A stretch of 64,000 nt of DNA from Massilia sp. PAMC28688 (lineage in GTDB: Bacteria > Pseudomonadota > Gammaproteobacteria > Burkholderiales > Burkholderiaceae_D), in the NCBI RefSeq assembly GCF_019443445.1, contig NZ_CP080378.1:3720001-3784000 (forward strand), given 5' to 3'. Positions 35,611 to 44,266 of this stretch are shown piece by piece; the first letter of the stretch is position 1; each line of letters starts with the position of its first letter. The translations under genes and the position numbers were made by a program. The notes beneath the pieces are model-generated. The model did not search any database and was not told the DNA's origin. It worked only from the letters and a program-made list of their open reading frames with translations.

Positions 35611-37783
35611 ATCGGCGCTCGAGCGGGGTTTGCTGCTGGCGCGGGCGGCGCGCGCGCTGGAAGGCGAAGCGCTGGCCAGCGCGCTCGAACGCCTCGAGGC
35701 CGCGCTCCACGAAGCGCAGGCACAGCCGGCGCCGGCGCCGGCGTCTGCCCTGCGCCAGCACGCCGACACCTTCGAGCATGCATCCGGCCCCGTCATCGTG
35801 CTTGACCTGGCAGGCTATCTCACCGGCTGGAACAAGGGCGCCGAGGCCATGTTCGGCTACAGCGCGCAGGAAGCGGTCGGCCAGCACATCCTGTTTTTGT
35901 ACACCGATGAAGGCGAAGACTGCGGCGTGGAAGAACTGTTCCTTGATGCCGGAGCCGACGTGATCGAGGTGCAGCGCCGCAAGAAGAACGGCCAGTCGAT
36001 CTGGGTGCGCATGTCGCTGTCGATCATCCACGATCAGGGCGGGGAGGCGGCCGGCATGCTGGTCCAGCTCACCCCTGCGGTGGACCACCTGACGGAGGCG
36101 GAAAAGACGTTTCTGCACGCGCGCATCATCGAAGACAGCGACCAGGGCGTGCTCATTACCGACTCGCGCGAGCGCATCGTCTCGGTCAACAGCGCCTTTA
36201 CCCGCATCACCGGCTATTCGCCCCTCGAAGCCATCGGCCAGACTCCGGACCTGCTGCGCGCCAGCATGCACGACGCCACCTTCCGCACCAAGCTGCGCGC
36301 GGCCATGACCGGCGACGGCTCCTGGCGCGGGGAAATCATCGGCAAGCGCAAGAACGGGGAATTGTTCCCGCAGTCGGTCACCATCAGCGTGGTGCGCGAC
36401 GACGCAGGCGCCATCACCCATACGTTTTCGCTGTTCTCCGACATCAGCGTGCACAAGGATGCCGAGGCGCGCATGCAGCGCATGGCCAACTACGACAGCC
36501 TCACAGGTCTGCCCAACCGCGTGCTGTTTTCCAGCCTGCTCGGCGACGTGCTGGTGCAGGCGCGCGGCGGCAGCCAGTTTGGCGGCGTGATGGTGGTGGA
36601 AGTGGCCCGCATCGGGACCATCAGCGATACGCTCGGCCATGACATTGCCAATGAACTGATCTGCGAGATCGGGCGCCGCTTTCGCCAGGCCCTGCGCGGC
36701 GACGACATCCTGGCGCGCCTGGAAGCGAACAAGCTGGCCATCGCCATTGGGCGCATTGAAAAGCGCGAGCATGTGGCCAAGGTGGCGCAAAAGCTGCTCG
36801 CTACGCTGGCCGCGCCCATGACCATTGGCGGACACACCCTGCAGGCCGGTGCCCGCATCGGCATTGCCACCTGGCCCGATGACGGCATGGATTGCGCCTC
36901 ACTGGTGCGCCTGGCCGACGTGGCCATGGCGCGCTGCAGCGATGCCGAGGATTGCCGCTTCCTGTTCTATCACGCCGAGATGGACCAGCGCGCCAAGGAC
37001 CACATGCGGATGGAGGGCGAGCTGCGCGCCGCGCTGGCGGGCGGTCAGCTGGAACTGCACTACCAGCCCAAGCTGAGCCTGCGCAGCGGGCGCATCGTCG
37101 GCGCCGAAGCGCTGCTGCGCTGGCGCCATCCCGAGCGCGGCATGGTGTCGCCCTGCGTGTTCATTCCCCTGGCCGAGGAAAGTGGCCTGATCCTCGATAT
37201 CGGCAGCTGGGTGCTGGACGACGCCTGCCGCCAGATCCGCCAGTGGCGCGACCAGGGTCTGGACATGCCGCCGGTGGCCGTCAATCTGTCGGCGCGCCAG
37301 TTCGATGCCCACCTGCCGGCGCGGGTGCAGGCGGTGCTGCGCAAGCATGGCGTCCAGCCCGGCCAGCTGATGCTGGAAATTACCGAGAGCCTGCTGGTGC
37401 AGGGCGCCGACGCCGTGGTCTCGATCATGAACGAACTGGTGGCCATGGGCATGGGGCTGGCGCTCGATGACTTCGGTACTGGCTACTCCAGCCTGGCCTA
37501 CCTCAAGCGCTTTCCCATCAGTACGCTCAAGATCGACCGCAGCTTCGTGGTGGGCTTGCCGCATGAAGCCAACGACTGCGCCATTGCGCGCGCGATCGTC
37601 ACCATGGCCCAGCAATTGCGCCAGGAAATCGTGGCCGAGGGCGTGGAAACGGCGGACCAGATGGCTTTCCTGCGCGACCTGGGCTGCGACCAGCTCCAGG
37701 GCTACCTGTTCAGCCCGGCTGTTACTGCTATCGAATTTGCCCGCATGAAGCACGACGGCCGGCAGCTCGATATCGCCCGCTAG
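35603..37783 (+). CDS. PAS-PAS-GGDEF(degenerate)-EAL cyclic-di-GMP phosphodiesterase
   Basis: A 726-residue protein with no membrane helices. Domain order: a short helical start, PAS at about 52-165, PAS at about 172-290, GGDEF domain from 295 (NYDSLTGLPNR) and EAL domain from about 475. The cyclase motif GGDEF is replaced by LEANK at residues 373-377, so cyclic-di-GMP synthesis is unlikely. The EAL domain keeps EALLRW, DDFGTGYSSLAYLK, KIDRSFV and EGVET, so hydrolysis should work. MAESALERG overlaps the HDOD stop by 8 bases; the longer frame lies inside HDOD and was rejected. Confidence 0.92.
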   Translation: MAESALERGLLLARAARALEGEALASALERLEAALHEAQAQPAPAPASALRQHADTFEHASGPVIVLDLAGYLTGWNKGAEAMFGYSAQEAVGQHILFLYTDEGEDCGVEELFLDAGADVIEVQRRKKNGQSIWVRMSLSIIHDQGGEAAGMLVQLTPAVDHLTEAEKTFLHARIIEDSDQGVLITDSRERIVSVNSAFTRITGYSPLEAIGQTPDLLRASMHDATFRTKLRAAMTGDGSWRGEIIGKRKNGELFPQSVTISVVRDDAGAITHTFSLFSDISVHKDAEARMQRMANYDSLTGLPNRVLFSSLLGDVLVQARGGSQFGGVMVVEVARIGTISDTLGHDIANELICEIGRRFRQALRGDDILARLEANKLAIAIGRIEKREHVAKVAQKLLATLAAPMTIGGHTLQAGARIGIATWPDDGMDCASLVRLADVAMARCSDAEDCRFLFYHAEMDQRAKDHMRMEGELRAALAGGQLELHYQPKLSLRSGRIVGAEALLRWRHPERGMVSPCVFIPLAEESGLILDIGSWVLDDACRQIRQWRDQGLDMPPVAVNLSARQFDAHLPARVQAVLRKHGVQPGQLMLEITESLLVQGADAVVSIMNELVAMGMGLALDDFGTGYSSLAYLKRFPISTLKIDRSFVVGLPHEANDCAIARAIVTMAQQLRQEIVAEGVETADQMAFLRDLGCDQLQGYLFSPAVTAIEFARMKHDGRQLDIAR

Positions 37784-37870
37784 GACTGCCCCGCAGGGGC
37801 GCTGTTCTGGCTCAATCGAATCGCCCTGTTTGGCGCCATCATCAAGCCTTGTCCATGCTGGAGGAGGCCG

Positions 37871-38071
37871 ATGAAGAACATGCGCTGCGAGATCAAGGTC
37901 TCGTTCTCGGATCGCAGGTCGCGCAAGGATATGGCAGGCAAGGTTGCCGTAGGACTCATATCGCTGGCCTCACTGGGGCCGGAGGTGGCCACCTGGTATC
38001 TGCTCTCGCACGGCGTGCCGCTTGACACCATCGTGCGCGTCATGACCATGCCGCACCGGCGCCGCCGCTAG
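37871..38071 (+). CDS. Possible small protein, 66 residues
   Basis: A short open frame with a strong ribosome binding site (GGAGGAGG, about 7 bases before the ATG). It has one hydrophobic segment, KVAVGLISLASLGPEVATWYLL (residues 24-45), and an Arg-rich end (HRRRR). I recognise no family. It lies between the EAL gene and a convergent esterase gene. The good binding site and the membrane-like segment favour a real gene, but length and lack of homologues in memory leave doubt. Confidence 0.45.
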   Translation: MKNMRCEIKVSFSDRRSRKDMAGKVAVGLISLASLGPEVATWYLLSHGVPLDTIVRVMTMPHRRRR

Positions 38072-38095
38072 TGCTGGCGGGTTGACACGCCCGGC

Positions 38096-38998
38096 CTATT
38101 TGCGGGCCGGCAGCGTCCACTTGAGGCCGTGGGTCAGGATGGCCGGTGCCACCGTCAGGTGGTCCTCCCCGTCGAACACGCGGCTGTGGATGCGCAGGCC
38201 CGGATACTGGCGCGCCCTGAGGATATTTTCAAAGCGCTTGAGCTCGCCCACCATGTCGCTGCGTTCCGGATGCTCGGGCGAGGGCATTTCCTGGCCGCCC
38301 ACGGCAAAGAAAATGCGCGCCTTCAAGTCCCGGTGCTTTTCCGCATAGGCTTTCTCGCGCTCGAACATGTGCTGTTTGCCGTACCAGAGCGAAGGACTGC
38401 CCATGATGTACTGGTCAAACATGGCGCTGTCGGTAAACAGGATATGCAGGCCCAGCAGGCTGCCATAGGAGTGGCCAACGAAGACCTTGCGTGCCATGTC
38501 GGCGCGGTAGCGCTGGGCAATGAGGGGGAATACTTCGCTGGCGATGAAGCGGCGGTACGCCTCGGCCTGGCCAAACTGTGGTGCCCGGCCGCTCTCGTCG
38601 GGCTTCAGGTCCGTCTCGGCCGGCTGGCCCGGTGTGTAATCGCGGCGCCGGGCAAAGGTAGGCGAGTCGCCCTGCGAATAGCCCAGCCCGACAAGGATGA
38701 AGTCTTCCAGCCCGCGGCCGCCGTCGCCCACCCGCTTGGAGAGGCTGCGCACCAGCGGAAACGCGTAATTGGCATCACTGACGAACACCACCGGATAGCG
38801 CCGCGTGGAAGTTTTGTAGCCTTCAGGCAGGCTCACCGCAATTTCGTAGGTGCGCTTGAGCTCTTTCGAGGCCACCTGATGAACGGCCGTATCGGCCATC
38901 GCGTAGGGCATCACGGCCCGGGCCGGGGGTGTGGCAGGCGCGGCGGCCGCAATGGCTGCGGTGGCAGAAAGGATCAAGGCACAGATAAACTTGTTCAA
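38096..38998 (-). CDS. Secreted alpha/beta hydrolase, esterase-like
   Basis: A 300-residue protein with a signal peptide (hydrophobic residues 4-18, cut near AAAAP). It belongs to the esterase-D/Fes/IroE fold group: YPVVFVSDANYAFPLVRSL near 68, nucleophile Ser in VFVGHSYGSLLGLHIL near 172, DQYIMGSPSLWYG near 195, Glu/Asp in the late loop, and the His in FDGEDHLTVAP near 280. Enzymes of this group hydrolyse siderophore or feruloyl esters. Periplasmic siderophore-esterase function is possible but not shown by the neighbours. Confidence 0.87.
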   Translation of the reverse strand: MNKFICALILSATAAIAAAAPATPPARAVMPYAMADTAVHQVASKELKRTYEIAVSLPEGYKTSTRRYPVVFVSDANYAFPLVRSLSKRVGDGGRGLEDFILVGLGYSQGDSPTFARRRDYTPGQPAETDLKPDESGRAPQFGQAEAYRRFIASEVFPLIAQRYRADMARKVFVGHSYGSLLGLHILFTDSAMFDQYIMGSPSLWYGKQHMFEREKAYAEKHRDLKARIFFAVGGQEMPSPEHPERSDMVGELKRFENILRARQYPGLRIHSRVFDGEDHLTVAPAILTHGLKWTLPARK

Positions 38999-39030
38999 GG
39001 CGCGCTCCGGTCAATAGCAAGGCGCCATTA

Positions 39031-39267
39031 TTACCTGAAAACTTTGCGCGCGGCACCTTTGGGACGAAGCGGATCGAGCAGGCCGCGCAGGGCGTTATGG
39101 TCGAGTTCGTACATGAGGGCGAGCAGGGCGCCCAGCTGCCCCTTGGGAAAGCCTTCGCGGGCAAACCAGCCCAGGTAGTGTCCCGGCAGGTCGGCGATCA
39201 GGCAACCTTTGTATTTGCCATACGGCATTTCAGTGTTGAGCAGCAGCTGCAGGTGGTCGGGATTCAT
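39031..39267 (-). CDS. DUF3820 family protein
   Basis: A 78-residue cytoplasmic protein. The family core TEMPYGKYKGCLIADLPGHYLGWFAREGFPKGQLG (positions 13-45 here) is the DUF3820 signature, sometimes called putative quorum-sensing-regulated factor. Its start ATG overlaps the stop of the upstream AI-2E permease gene by 4 bases. The long open frame that runs from 39711 is an antisense extension inside the permease gene and was rejected. No biochemical role is known to me. Confidence 0.85.
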   Translation of the reverse strand: MNPDHLQLLLNTEMPYGKYKGCLIADLPGHYLGWFAREGFPKGQLGALLALMYELDHNALRGLLDPLRPKGAARKVFR

Positions 39268-40355
39268 TGTTCGCTTGGCGTTCTCACATTGTCGCCCAAC
39301 ACGTCCTGCACATACAGCATGGTCACCAGCACGGCCAGCACGGCCGTCAGGGGCGTGGCCAGGGCCACGCCGGCCAGCCCGAACAGCGTGCCGAACAGTA
39401 CCTGCATCACGATTGTCAGAGCCGGCGGCAGCGATACGGTCTTTTGCTCGATCAGGGGTTGCAGCAGGTAACCCTCGATCAGCTGGATGATGCCGAACAG
39501 GCCAATGGTATACAAGCCCATTTCGGGACTGATGGAGAACGCCAGCAGCACCGCCGGCACGCCCGCCATGAGGGGACCCAGATAAGGAATGAAGTCGAGC
39601 AGGCCGGCAATGATGCCGAGAATGAGCGCCAGCGGCACGCCCAGGACCGACAGGCCGATGGCCGTCAGCGCGCCGACCAGCACCATGGAGGCGGCCTTGC
39701 CCACCAGCCATTTGGCCAGGGTGCGGCCGATTTCGGTCAGCACTTCGCGCGCGCGCTCGCGCTTGCGCTTGGGCACCAGGGTCACCATGCCCTCGATGTA
39801 CAGCAAGGGCTTGGCCGCAAAGTAAATGCCAACGAAGGTAATGATGAAGACATTGCCGACGGCGCCCAGGACGCCGGAAAAGAACAGGCCCGCATTGGGC
39901 ATCATCTGCGTGATCTGCTTGCGCAGCTGTTCGTCGGACGGAATGCCGCCCAGCAGGCGCCGCGCCAGGTCATACTCGCCCAGCTTCTGGCGCAGGTCGG
40001 TGAGGGCCTGGGGAACGGCCACCACCAGCTTGTCGGCCTGGTCCGAGATCTGCGGCGCCATCAGGAAGCCACCCAGGCCAATGATCCCGAACATGGTCAG
40101 CACCACCAGCGGCAGCGCATACTTGCGCTTGAGTTTGGTGCGCTCGGTAACGACGTTGGACAGTTCAAAGAGCAGGATGGCAAACAGGATGCAGGCAAAG
40201 ATCAGCAGCAGCGCATTGGCCGAATACCACAGCATGGTCAGCACCAGGGCAAACATGATCACCGTGCCATTGACCAGCACCACGCGGTGCAGGAAGTCGC
40301 GTTCCTTGCCCGGCACCGAAACGTCTGCGGTCTTTGGTAGATGGTGGTCGCTCAT
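39264..40355 (-). CDS. AI-2E family transporter
   Basis: A 363-residue membrane protein of the AI-2 exporter superfamily (YdiK/PerM/TqsA type). About eight transmembrane helices are seen: pairs near residues 27-45 and 47-67, one near 90-110, one near 155-180, then a cluster from 215 to 345. The conserved PYLGPLMAGVPAVLLAF and IQLIEGYLLQPLIEQKTVSLPP are at about 254-310. Substrates in this family vary (AI-2, ions), so function is open. A small DUF3820 gene is translationally coupled downstream. Confidence 0.9.
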   Translation of the reverse strand: MSDHHLPKTADVSVPGKERDFLHRVVLVNGTVIMFALVLTMLWYSANALLLIFACILFAILLFELSNVVTERTKLKRKYALPLVVLTMFGIIGLGGFLMAPQISDQADKLVVAVPQALTDLRQKLGEYDLARRLLGGIPSDEQLRKQITQMMPNAGLFFSGVLGAVGNVFIITFVGIYFAAKPLLYIEGMVTLVPKRKRERAREVLTEIGRTLAKWLVGKAASMVLVGALTAIGLSVLGVPLALILGIIAGLLDFIPYLGPLMAGVPAVLLAFSISPEMGLYTIGLFGIIQLIEGYLLQPLIEQKTVSLPPALTIVMQVLFGTLFGLAGVALATPLTAVLAVLVTMLYVQDVLGDNVRTPSEQ

Positions 40356-40458
40356 GGTCGGCTCGATGTGAAATGTTTGTAAAGATTCTAGCAGCAGGAT
40401 GTGCCGCGCAGCGCACGCACATCAGCCATGCGTGCATAATCTCGCATAAGGAGGATGC

Positions 40459-40881
40459 ATGAGCGATCAATACAATCTGCAGCGCTTTATCCAGGCCCAG
40501 GCCCCGGTGTACCCGGCCGTGCTGGCGGAGCTGCGCGCGGCGCGCAAGCAAAGCCACTGGATGTGGTTCATTTTCCCCCAGCTGGCGGGCCTGGGGCGCA
40601 GCAGCATGGCGCGCCACTACGCCATTGCCTCCCTGGACGAAGCGCGTGCCTACCTGGACCATCCCGTGCTGGGCGCGCGCCTGCGCGAATGTGTGGCCCT
40701 GCTGCAGGCGGCCAGTGGCCGCAGCGCGCACCAGATTTTCGGCGACCCGGACGACATGAAGCTGCATTCCTCTCTCACCCTGTTCGCGCAGGCCGCGCCA
40801 GATGAAGCGCTGTTTCGTGCATGCCTCGATCAATACTTCAGCGGCCAGCCGGATAGGGCGACGCTTGCCCTGCTTGCGTAA
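40459..40881 (+). CDS. DUF1810 family protein
   Basis: A 140-residue cytoplasmic protein starting MSDQYNLQRFIQAQ. The family patterns HWMWFIFPQLAGLGRSSMARHYAI (about residues 34-57) and IFGDPDDMKLHSSLTLF (about 93-109) are present. It is often named calpastatin in databases, a label without meaning in bacteria. The start ATG follows GGAGGATGC. The next gene starts 10 bases after its stop. The function is unknown. Confidence 0.9.
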   Translation: MSDQYNLQRFIQAQAPVYPAVLAELRAARKQSHWMWFIFPQLAGLGRSSMARHYAIASLDEARAYLDHPVLGARLRECVALLQAASGRSAHQIFGDPDDMKLHSSLTLFAQAAPDEALFRACLDQYFSGQPDRATLALLA

Positions 40882-40891
40882 GGAGCTCCCC

Positions 40892-42868
40892 TTGTTCTTC
40901 ACTCGCCTGATCCTGTGCCTGGCGCCGGCATTCCTGGCTGCCTGCGCCACCCCGGCCATTCCCGACACCGACGCCGGCGGCGTGGAGCGCCTGGACATCA
41001 TCAGCCGCACGCCGGCCTTTGCCGGTGCCCCGTTCGAGGTCGGGGGCGCGTACGAAACCATTGTCGCCGTCGCCCATCTGCGCGCCAATCCGCGCCACGT
41101 GGCCAACCGCGGCATCGTCGATATTGACCATGCGCGCGGCGCCGATGGCTGGGTCAGATACAAGACCGATGTCGTCATCACCCGCCCGGTGGAAGCTGCC
41201 AGGGCCTCGCGCGTGCTGCTGCTGGAAATACCCAACCGCGGCAACGCGCTGCTGCCGCTGCTGGCCAACGACGCCGCCACCCTGCCGGGCCGGCCGGCAT
41301 CTGCCGGCAACGGCTACACCATGCGGCGCGGCCACGCCATGGTGTGGGTCGGCTGGCAGGGCGATATACCCCTGGCGCAGAACGGGAGTAAAGCGGGGAA
41401 TGCAGCGGGCATGCAGCTGCCGCTGGCCACGATCGGCGGCCAGAGCATCACCGGGCCCTCGTTTGCGGAAGTGGTGCCTGACACGGTGGCCGCCGAAGGG
41501 AGCATCGAGCTGGCCTATCCCGCAGCCAGCCTGGAGCCGGGGCGGGCCGTGCTGACGGTGCGCGCCCATGCCACGGCGCCTGCCACGACGCTGCCGGAGG
41601 CCGCCTGGCGCTATGCCAGTCCGACTTCGGTCGTGTTCACCCGCGCCGCCGGCTTTGACGCTGGCGCCATCTACCGCTTCGCCTACCAGGCCCGTGACGC
41701 CCGGCCGATGGGGCTGGGCATGGCAGCGCTGCGCGACGTGACGGCCTATCTCAAACTGGCCAGGGCCGGCAACCCGCTGGCCGATATCCGGCCGGATGTC
41801 GCCGTCGCGGTCGGGGTGTCCCAGTCGGGCCGCGTGTTGCGCGACTTCCTGTGGCAGGGCTTTAACCGCGCGCCCGACGGAAGCCGGGTATTCGACGCTG
41901 CCATGCCGCTCATCGCGGGCAGCCGCAAGAGCTTTGTCAATGTGCGCTTCGCGCAGCCTGGCCGCTATTCGACCCAGCACCTCGATCACCTCACCTATGG
42001 CGACCAGTTCCCCTTCAGCTATGCCGTCACACGCGATCCTGTCAGCGGACGCACCGATGGCATCTTTGCCCGCTGCCAGGCCAGTGCCACCTGTCCCGTG
42101 CTGATGCATGTCGACAGCAGCGTCGAGTTCTGGCAGGGCAGGGCGTCGCTGGTGGTGTCGGACGGCGCGGGCCACGACCTGCCCATGCCGCCGTCGGTGC
42201 GCACCTATCTCATGTCGTCCACCCAGCATATCGCTGCCGAGCGCCCGGCCACCGGCATCTGCAGGTACCCGAGCAATCCCGCACGCCAGGGACCGGTTGT
42301 GCGGGTGCTGCTGGACCATCTGGTGGCGTGGGCGCGCAGCGGCACGGAGCCGCCCGCCAGCCGCTTTCCGCGCCACGCCGACGCCATGCTGACCGCGCCC
42401 ACGCGCGAGGCGAGCGGTTTTCCGGACCTGCGCGCCATCGGCGTCCACTTCCCGCAGGTGATCAATGAACTGTCCGTGGTTGGGTACGAGGACGGTGTGG
42501 CCCGGCCCGACCGCGCCAGGCCCTACCAGCTGCATGTGCCGATGACCGATGCGGACGGCCACGACATCGCCGGCATCCGCCTGCCCGATATCGCCGTGCC
42601 ACTGGCCACGCACACCGGCTGGAACCTGCGGCGCCAGCCCTTTGCCTCGGGCCAGCTGTGCAACCTGAATGGCTCGTATATTGCGCTGCCGGCCAGCGCA
42701 CAAGCCGGCGACCCGCGCCCGCCACTGGCGGCGCGCTACCGCTGCCGCATGGAGTACGCCAAGGCAGTGGCCCTGGCCGCGCGTGAGCTGCGCGACCAGG
42801 GACTGATGCTGCAGGAAGACGTGGACCGCTATATCGCACGCGCGCTCAACGAGCAGCGCGTCCCGTAG
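40892..42868 (+). CDS. Lipoprotein with alpha/beta hydrolase domain
   Basis: A 658-residue outer-envelope protein. The start is TTG at 40892: it has AAGGAG 8 bases upstream and gives a lipoprotein signal, with the lipobox LAAC near residue 18. The frame is open to an ATG at 40802, which lies within the previous gene and destroys the signal. The body is one large domain; GVSQSGRVLRDFLW near residue 312 is probably the nucleophile elbow (Ser), and the late His in GAGHDLPMP near 428 may complete the triad. It matches alpha/beta-hydrolase-domain proteins of unknown substrate. Confidence 0.8.
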   Translation: MFFTRLILCLAPAFLAACATPAIPDTDAGGVERLDIISRTPAFAGAPFEVGGAYETIVAVAHLRANPRHVANRGIVDIDHARGADGWVRYKTDVVITRPVEAARASRVLLLEIPNRGNALLPLLANDAATLPGRPASAGNGYTMRRGHAMVWVGWQGDIPLAQNGSKAGNAAGMQLPLATIGGQSITGPSFAEVVPDTVAAEGSIELAYPAASLEPGRAVLTVRAHATAPATTLPEAAWRYASPTSVVFTRAAGFDAGAIYRFAYQARDARPMGLGMAALRDVTAYLKLARAGNPLADIRPDVAVAVGVSQSGRVLRDFLWQGFNRAPDGSRVFDAAMPLIAGSRKSFVNVRFAQPGRYSTQHLDHLTYGDQFPFSYAVTRDPVSGRTDGIFARCQASATCPVLMHVDSSVEFWQGRASLVVSDGAGHDLPMPPSVRTYLMSSTQHIAAERPATGICRYPSNPARQGPVVRVLLDHLVAWARSGTEPPASRFPRHADAMLTAPTREASGFPDLRAIGVHFPQVINELSVVGYEDGVARPDRARPYQLHVPMTDADGHDIAGIRLPDIAVPLATHTGWNLRRQPFASGQLCNLNGSYIALPASAQAGDPRPPLAARYRCRMEYAKAVALAARELRDQGLMLQEDVDRYIARALNEQRVP

Positions 42869-42875
42869 CGCGGCT

Positions 42876-43925
42876 TTATCCGCGCTTCTGGCGGCCGCGT
42901 TCGGACCCCGCGCGCATCAGCGCTTTCCACCTGGACCGCTCGGCAATGCGTTCGAGCGGCGTCTGAACGGCGCGCTGCGTTTCGCGCAGCAGCCTGTGGT
43001 AGTTGAGCAGGCGGTCGGGATCCACGCCCTCGCGCACGGCGCAGCCAGGCTCCAGCTGGTGCCGGCAATCGCGGAACTGGCACTGCCCCGACAGTGCCTG
43101 AATATCCTCGAATGCGGCCGTCAGGCTTTCTTCGTCGCCGTCCGGGCGCAGCGCGCGCAGGCCGGGGGTGTCGATGATGCAGGCGCCGCCGGGGCACAGG
43201 TGCAGCGAGCGCGCCGTGGTGGTGTGCCGCCCACGGCTATCCATTGTGCGAACCGCGCCGGTGGCGGCGGCTGCACCGGCGAGGGTGTTGGTCATGGTCG
43301 ACTTGCCCGCGCCGGAAGAGCCCAGCATGATCAGCGTCTGGCCCGCACCCAGCCAGGGCGCGAGCGCGTCCGCCGCTGCTGGGCTGCGGCCATCGAGCGC
43401 TACCACCGGTACGGCCGCGCCGATGCGTGCCCGGGTCCCGGCAATGCGTTCGGCGGCGTCGTTTGCGTCGGCCTTGGTCAGCACCACCACTGCTGTCACC
43501 TGCGCTGCTGCCACCTGCGCAGCGTGCACCAGCGCCAGGTAGCGCTCTACCCGGCGCAGCTTGAAATCGTGGTCAAGTCCCGTTACCAGCAGGGCGGTAT
43601 CGACATTGCTGGCCAGGCCCTGGCGCCGCCCGTCGGCCGTGCGCCGTGCCAGGTGGGTGACGGGGTCAAGCCGCATGCCCAGCAGGAAGCCGCCGCCTTC
43701 AGGCTGGCCAGTTACCCAGTCGCCCACGCACAGGGGCTCGCCGTGCAGCTGGACAGCGCGGGCACTGTATTCGCGCAGCCCGTCGTGGACCACCAGCGTG
43801 CGGCGGTGGACCTGGGTAATGCGCAGCAGGCGCGCGCCCGGTGCGCAGTCAAGCGATGGCAACTGGCTGGCGATGGCCTGCGTGAAGCCGATAGTACGAA
43901 GCGAAGCGAAATCGAAGTCGATCAT
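42876..43925 (-). CDS. rsgA: Small-subunit ribosome assembly GTPase RsgA
   Basis: A 349-residue circularly permuted GTPase that helps 30S subunit maturation. Motifs come in permuted order: G4 VLTKADAN near 166, G1 GSSGAGKSTMTNTLAG near 226, switch region GRHTTT, and G3 IDTPGLRAL near 270. The zinc knuckle CQFRDCRHQLEPGC is near 302. An N-terminal OB fold precedes. ATG 43925 fits the family; the longer frame has no support. Its 3' end faces the convergent lipoprotein gene with a 7-base gap. Confidence 0.95.
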   Translation of the reverse strand: MIDFDFASLRTIGFTQAIASQLPSLDCAPGARLLRITQVHRRTLVVHDGLREYSARAVQLHGEPLCVGDWVTGQPEGGGFLLGMRLDPVTHLARRTADGRRQGLASNVDTALLVTGLDHDFKLRRVERYLALVHAAQVAAAQVTAVVVLTKADANDAAERIAGTRARIGAAVPVVALDGRSPAAADALAPWLGAGQTLIMLGSSGAGKSTMTNTLAGAAAATGAVRTMDSRGRHTTTARSLHLCPGGACIIDTPGLRALRPDGDEESLTAAFEDIQALSGQCQFRDCRHQLEPGCAVREGVDPDRLLNYHRLLRETQRAVQTPLERIAERSRWKALMRAGSERGRQKRG

Positions 43926-44266
43926 GATGAGAGTATTCCCGGATTCGTGATTCCCGCGGCGCGCGCGGAAGCAGCCGGCACGCAAAGGCATGCAGGCACG
44001 TGAAAACGGAGGTCGGCGCGCGGTCAGCGCACGGGCACGGCTCTATCGGTACTACGCTACAGGCAGCAGGACAAGCAAATGCGCGATCAGGCGGCCGACA
44101 GGAGGGCAATGGCGGACATGGTCATGAATGGCTCCTGTGGCGGTGTGGAAGAGGGCTTGAGGATGGCACGCGCCGGCCTGCGCGTCAAGGCTTGCGCGGT
44201 GTGCAACACGAGTTGCGTATAATCGCAAGCTGGCTCGACCCGAACAACATCAGAGAATAACTATTT
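43926..44266. other. Divergent intergenic region between rsgA and the NYN-LOTUS gene
   Basis: The 341 bases have no convincing gene; an open frame at 44000-44260 has no ribosome binding site and a composition unlike real proteins here. A perfect -10 element TATAAT (44218-44223) points toward the NYN gene. The best -35-like hexamer (TTGCGC, 44192-44197) is 20 bases away, which is wider than optimal. Confidence 0.55.
44218..44223 (+). promoter_or_regulatory. Consensus -10 element before the NYN-LOTUS gene
   Basis: TATAAT lies 43 bases before the start codon. The matching -35 is weak or badly spaced, so the element alone is reported. Confidence 0.45.

Noticed and set aside
42867..42886. Terminator between the lipoprotein gene and rsgA
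   Set aside because: AGCGCGG and CCGCGCT pair around six bases, but there is no T run on either strand.
44000..44260. 86-codon gene upstream of the NYN-LOTUS gene
   Set aside because: No ribosome binding site, a composition unlike a protein, and it overlaps the likely promoter region of the next gene.
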